Positions 61,199 through 64,000 of a stretch of DNA of 64,000 nt are shown here, one piece after another. Both the position numbers and the translations under genes were made by a program. Source of the DNA: Pseudomonas sp. Root562 (GTDB taxonomy: Bacteria > Pseudomonadota > Gammaproteobacteria > Pseudomonadales > Pseudomonadaceae); contig NZ_LMGK01000021.1 of assembly GCF_001427125.1 (NCBI RefSeq), positions 288,654-352,653 on the forward strand, written 5' to 3'. The notes beneath the pieces were generated by a model. The model was not told the DNA's origin. It made no database searches and saw nothing but the letters and a program-made list of their open reading frames with translations. Within the stretch, counting starts at the first letter, position 1. Every line of letters begins with the position of its first letter.

Positions 61199-62578
61199 TC
61201 AGTCCAGTAAAGAAAGGGTGACGGGTGTCAGGTGATTGTCTTCGACCCGCACTTGCAGTTCACCTTCACCGAGCTTGGCCTTGAGGCGCTGACCCGTATG
61301 GGTTTGCTTGGCGCTGCGGATCGCGTTGCCGCGTTCGTCGAGCAAGATGCTGTAGCCGCGGCCGAGGGTCGCCAGAGGGCTGACCACGTGCAACGTCTGC
61401 ATCTGGCTTTGTAACTGCAAGCGGCGGCTTTTCAGACCCTCGCGGATGGCGCGGGGCAGGCGTTCGGCAAGGCTGTCGAGGCGTTGGCGCAGCATCGCCA
61501 GTTGCCGGCCGGGATGTTGCCCGGCGAGGCGGGTTTCCAGGCGGATCAGTCGCTCGCGTCGGGTGTTGAGGCTGCGTTCAAACGCGCGACGCATGCGCAT
61601 GTCCAGATCATCCAGGCGTTGCGCTTGCTGCCGCAGGCGTTCTCCCGGATGGCGCAGACGGCGAGAGATGCCTTCCAGGCGCAATCGATCACGCATCAGC
61701 CGGTCGCGCATGCGCATCACCAGTCGGCGATGCAGGCTTTCGACCCGGCGCACCAGGTCGCTGGAGTCCGGTGCCAGCAGTTCGGCGGCGGCGGATGGCG
61801 TCGGCGCTCGAACGTCGGCCACGAAGTCGCTGATCGAGACGTCGGTTTCATGGCCAACGGCGCTGACAATGGGCGTCACGCAGGCATCCACGGCGCGGGC
61901 CACGGCTTCTTCGTTAAAGCACCAGAGGTCTTCCAGCGAGCCACCGCCCCGGGCCAGGATCAACGCGTCGAAGCCACGGGCATCCGCCAGCTTCAGGGCG
62001 CGGACAATCTGTGCCGTCGCTTCGCGGCCCTGTACGGCGGTGGGAATCAGCGTCAGTTGCACTTGCGGCGCACGGCGGCGGAATACGCTGATGATGTCGC
62101 GGATCACCGCTCCGGTCGGCGAGCTGATAATGCCTATGCGTTGCGGGTGCGCCGGCAATGGCACTTTACGTTCGGCACTGAACAAGCCTTCGGCGCTGAG
62201 TTTTTCCTTCAAGGCATCGAAGGCCAGGCGCAGCGCGCCGTCACCGGCTGGCTCCACGGTGTCGAGTATCAGCTGGTAATCGCCGCGTCCTTCGAACAAC
62301 GAAACTTTGCCGCGCACCTTGACCGCCAGGCCGTCCTTCAACGCTTGGCGCACTCGCGCGGCGTTCTGCCGGAACAGCGCGCAACGCACTTGGGCGCCGC
62401 TGTCCTTGAGGGTGAAGTAGACGTGGCCGGAGGCAGGACGGGCGAGGTTGGAGATTTCGCCTTCGACCCAGATGTTGCTGAACACATCTTCGAGCAACAC
62501 CCGCGCGCGGCCGTTGAGCTGGCTGACGGTGAGGACTTCGCGGTCCAGGCCGAGTCTTGCAAAGGGATCTTTAATCAT
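61199..62578 (-). CDS. xseA: Exodeoxyribonuclease VII large subunit
   Basis: A 459-residue nuclease subunit. An N-terminal OB-fold (VLTVSQLNGRARVLLEDVF … IWVEGEISNLARPASGHVYF), the catalytic region with GIISSPTGAVIRDII, ARGGGSLEDLWCFNEE and SAVGHETDVSISDFVADVRAPTPSAAAE, and a long helical C-terminal part. ATG 62578 is the family start; the frame is open to 62626. The small subunit xseB is not in the window. Confidence 0.96.
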   Translation of the reverse strand: MIKDPFARLGLDREVLTVSQLNGRARVLLEDVFSNIWVEGEISNLARPASGHVYFTLKDSGAQVRCALFRQNAARVRQALKDGLAVKVRGKVSLFEGRGDYQLILDTVEPAGDGALRLAFDALKEKLSAEGLFSAERKVPLPAHPQRIGIISSPTGAVIRDIISVFRRRAPQVQLTLIPTAVQGREATAQIVRALKLADARGFDALILARGGGSLEDLWCFNEEAVARAVDACVTPIVSAVGHETDVSISDFVADVRAPTPSAAAELLAPDSSDLVRRVESLHRRLVMRMRDRLMRDRLRLEGISRRLRHPGERLRQQAQRLDDLDMRMRRAFERSLNTRRERLIRLETRLAGQHPGRQLAMLRQRLDSLAERLPRAIREGLKSRRLQLQSQMQTLHVVSPLATLGRGYSILLDERGNAIRSAKQTHTGQRLKAKLGEGELQVRVEDNHLTPVTLSLLD

Positions 62579-62713
62579 GGGGCGCAGTTTAAAGGCATTT
62601 GGTGGGCAATCTCCATGATCCGGCATAAATCCGTTGTGGAAGGTTTTTTTGTGGCAGCGAGTTGGCTCGCACAGGGTTAAAGTCGTCAGCGGTAATCAAG
62701 GATGACAAGGGGA

Positions 62714-63481
62714 ATGAGCGTGGTTGAGTTGTTGACCCAATGGCCATTCGGCGCCATGGACTGGTTGATCATCGGCGCGGGCATCGTCCTGGCCTACATC
62801 GTATTCGGCATCGCCGGCTTCGGTACCGCGCTGGTCGCCGGGCCGATTCTGATTCTGTTCATGCCACTGTCGAAAATCGTGCCGCTGTTGGTGTTGCTGG
62901 ATTTTGTCGCGGCGTTCGGCAACCTGTTGCCCTCGCGACGGGATGTGGCGAAACCGGAGTTGCTGCGATTGCTGCCGTGCATGGCGCTGGGCTGCACCCT
63001 CGGGGTGATTTTCCTGCTGAACCTGAAATCCGATCTGTTGCTGCTGCTGATGGGGGTGTTCATCAGCGCCTACGCGGTCTACAGCCTGTGGATAAAAGTC
63101 CGACCGGCACAATTGTCCGCCGCGTGGGCGGTGCCCATGGGGACAGTGGGCGGGATGTTCGGCGCGTTGTTTGGCAGTGGCGGTTTCTTGTATGCGATCT
63201 ACCTGAACAGTCGGCTGCCCAAGGATGAGGCGAGGGCGACGCAAAGCGCGCTGATCAGTTGCAGCACCGTGGTGCGCTTGAGTCTGTTTGCGGTCGCAGG
63301 CGTGTATGCCGAACTGCCATTGCTGGTGTTGGCGCTGTGCCTGCTGCCGGCAATGGCGCTGGGGTTGTGGATTGGCCGACGGCTGACCAAGCGCTTGTCC
63401 CGCGAGGCGTTCGTGCGGTTGGTGACCTGGTTGGTGCTGGCCAGCGGGATTGCCTTGATCGGGCGTTACCTCAGCACCTGA
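62714..63481 (+). CDS. Sulfite exporter TauE/SafE (TSUP) family permease
   Basis: A 255-residue membrane protein with about eight helices in the two-fold TSUP layout: YIVFGIAGFGTALVAGPIL near 24 and the matching GTVGGMFGALFGSGGFLYAIYL near 141. Starts at 62702, 62714 or GTG 62720 are all possible; AAGGGG spacing fits 62720, and 62714 is given as a compromise. The family moves sulfite, sulfonates or other organic anions; the substrate here is unknown. Confidence 0.88.
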   Translation: MSVVELLTQWPFGAMDWLIIGAGIVLAYIVFGIAGFGTALVAGPILILFMPLSKIVPLLVLLDFVAAFGNLLPSRRDVAKPELLRLLPCMALGCTLGVIFLLNLKSDLLLLLMGVFISAYAVYSLWIKVRPAQLSAAWAVPMGTVGGMFGALFGSGGFLYAIYLNSRLPKDEARATQSALISCSTVVRLSLFAVAGVYAELPLLVLALCLLPAMALGLWIGRRLTKRLSREAFVRLVTWLVLASGIALIGRYLST

Positions 63482-63494
63482 TGCGCAGCGCTCT

Positions 63495-63563
63495 TGTAGG
63501 AGCATGGCTTGCCCGCGATAGCGATCTCACGGACGCCATCGCGGGCAAGCCTTGCTCCTACAG
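63495..63563. repeat. REP/BIME inverted pair
   Basis: tgtaggagcatggcttgccc at 63495 and its inverse gggcaagccttgctcctaca, ending near 63562, with about 25 bases between. Confidence 0.88.
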
Positions 63564-63577
63564 GTGTCAGCTCGGTA

Positions 63578-63679
63578 TCAATCGTTGTACTGGCTCAACA
63601 ACCGCTCAAGCCGCGCGCTGAGGCGTCGTTTGATTTCGGTTTCGATGTGCGGTGTGAGTCGTCAATGAAGACTCAGTCT
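63578..63679 (-). pseudogene. Truncated, frameshifted C-terminal gene fragment (copy 1)
   Basis: About 25 codons before the stop (63578-63580) match copy 2; a one-base deletion then breaks the frame, and REP sequence follows. No parent family recognised. Confidence 0.65.
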
Positions 63680-63809
63680 GTGGCGAGGGAGCTTGCTCCC
63701 GTTGGGGCGCGCAGCGACCCCTATCAGGTAGATGCAGTCTTTTTGAAAAAATGGTGACAGTTGTTTGGGGGCTGCTGCGCAGCCCAGCGGGAGCAAGCTG
63801 TGTTTTCCG

Positions 63810-63913
63810 TCAATCGTTGTACTGGCTGAGCAACCGCTCAAGCCGCGCGCTAAGGCGTCGTTTGATTTCGGTTTCGATGTGCGGTGCGAAGTCGTCAATG
63901 AGGACTCAGTCTG
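63810..63913 (-). pseudogene. Truncated C-terminal gene fragment (copy 2)
   Basis: About 31 codons (VLIDDFAPHIETEIKRRLS and on) are open between an in-frame TGA next to the REP and the stop at 63810-63812. It lacks any start and is best read as a duplicated gene end. Confidence 0.65.
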
Positions 63914-64000
63914 TGGCGAGGGAGCTTGCTCCCGTTGGGGCGCGCAGCGACCCCTATCAGGTAGATGCAGTCTTTTTGAAAAAATGGTGACAGTTGTTTG

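Larger units (their letters stand above)
63578..64000. repeat. 233-bp direct repeat carrying gene 3'-end fragments plus REP
   Basis: Two near-identical units start at 63578 and 63810; the second is cut by the window end. On the minus strand each unit encodes the same C-terminal fragment ending PHIETEIKRRLSARLERLL and then SQYND-stop, with no start of its own. Each is joined to a 'tggcgagggagc' REP. The first copy has lost one base (gtgtgagtc against gtgcgaagtc), shifting its frame. The parent gene is probably just past the window. Confidence 0.85.

Noticed and set aside
63509..63990. Short plus-strand frames repeating 'MKTQSVARELAPVGARSDPYQ'-like peptides
   Set aside because: They run through the REP and direct repeat; the opposite strand explains the coding-like signal as duplicated gene tails.

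Overview
The window looks like chromosomal DNA of a Pseudomonas of the fluorescens group. It has high-GC coding bias, dense REP/BIME palindromes of the 'tgtaggagc…gcgggcaag…' type between genes, and gene orders typical of the genus: queA-tgt-yajC-secDF, iscRSUA-hscBA-fdx-iscX-ndk-rlmN-pilF-rodZ-ispG-hisS-yfgM-bamB-der, and leuA / M23 peptidase / xseA. No database search was possible, so family names come from reading motifs, lengths and gene order.

Layout. (1) 1-4.4 kb: a tightly coupled catabolic/transport operon. It encodes a BKACE beta-keto acid cleavage enzyme (cut by the window start), an MFS transporter, a FrnE/DsbA-like protein, a Rieske ferredoxin and a YeiH-type putative sulfate exporter. 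A convergent AraC-type regulator follows (4.6-5.6 kb). (2) 6.0-17.2 kb: an RBBP9-type hydrolase, then a six-gene lipid-type operon. It encodes a DUF1302 outer-membrane protein, a DUF1329 secreted protein, a YCF48-like propeller, an RND/MMPL permease, an acyl-CoA dehydrogenase and an AlkK-like acyl-CoA ligase. (3) 17.2-23.2 kb: a small secreted peptide, a mini potassium channel, and an NAD-dependent soluble Mo-formate dehydrogenase operon fdsGBAD on the minus strand, with no fdsC/fdhD. (4) 23.5-31.0 kb: an AT-richer accessory region. It holds an orphan T6SS hcp followed by a candidate pore-forming effector and membrane immunity gene, a MITE-like element, a secreted hypothetical, a DUF3077 gene, a structured non-coding stretch, and a large Hsp70/actin-fold ATPase whose phosphate-1 motif lies near the C-terminal side of the protein (apparent circular permutation). 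It ends next to tRNA-Leu(CAA). (5) 31.3-36.8 kb: queuosine synthesis genes (queA, tgt) and Sec export genes (yajC, secD, secF). (6) 36.9-40.4 kb: a glycine-zipper protein, a triple 84-bp repeat flanked by inverted copies of one terminator, suhB (minus), trmJ and cysE. (7) 40.5-46.2 kb: the complete isc Fe-S assembly operon behind two abutting IscR-type sites. (8) 46.3-55.6 kb: housekeeping genes ndk to der. (9) 55.8-64 kb: a methionine aminotransferase/omega-amidase pair, a triple 134-bp repeat, leuA with a possible leucine-containing leader peptide, an M23 peptidase, xseA, a TSUP permease, and a 233-bp direct repeat carrying gene 3'-end fragments.

How the genes work together. The first operon fits uptake and cleavage of a beta-keto acid-type substrate with electron-transfer helpers and possible sulfate disposal. 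The second fits transport and CoA activation/dehydrogenation of a hydrophobic acid. The Fds complex oxidises formate to CO2 with NAD+ reduction. Isc proteins supply clusters to Fe-S enzymes encoded here (RlmN, IspG, FdsA/B/G, Fdx). The two candidates most worth following up are the Hcp-effector-immunity trio at 23.7-25.6 kb and the permuted Hsp70-like ATPase at 27.6-30.4 kb.
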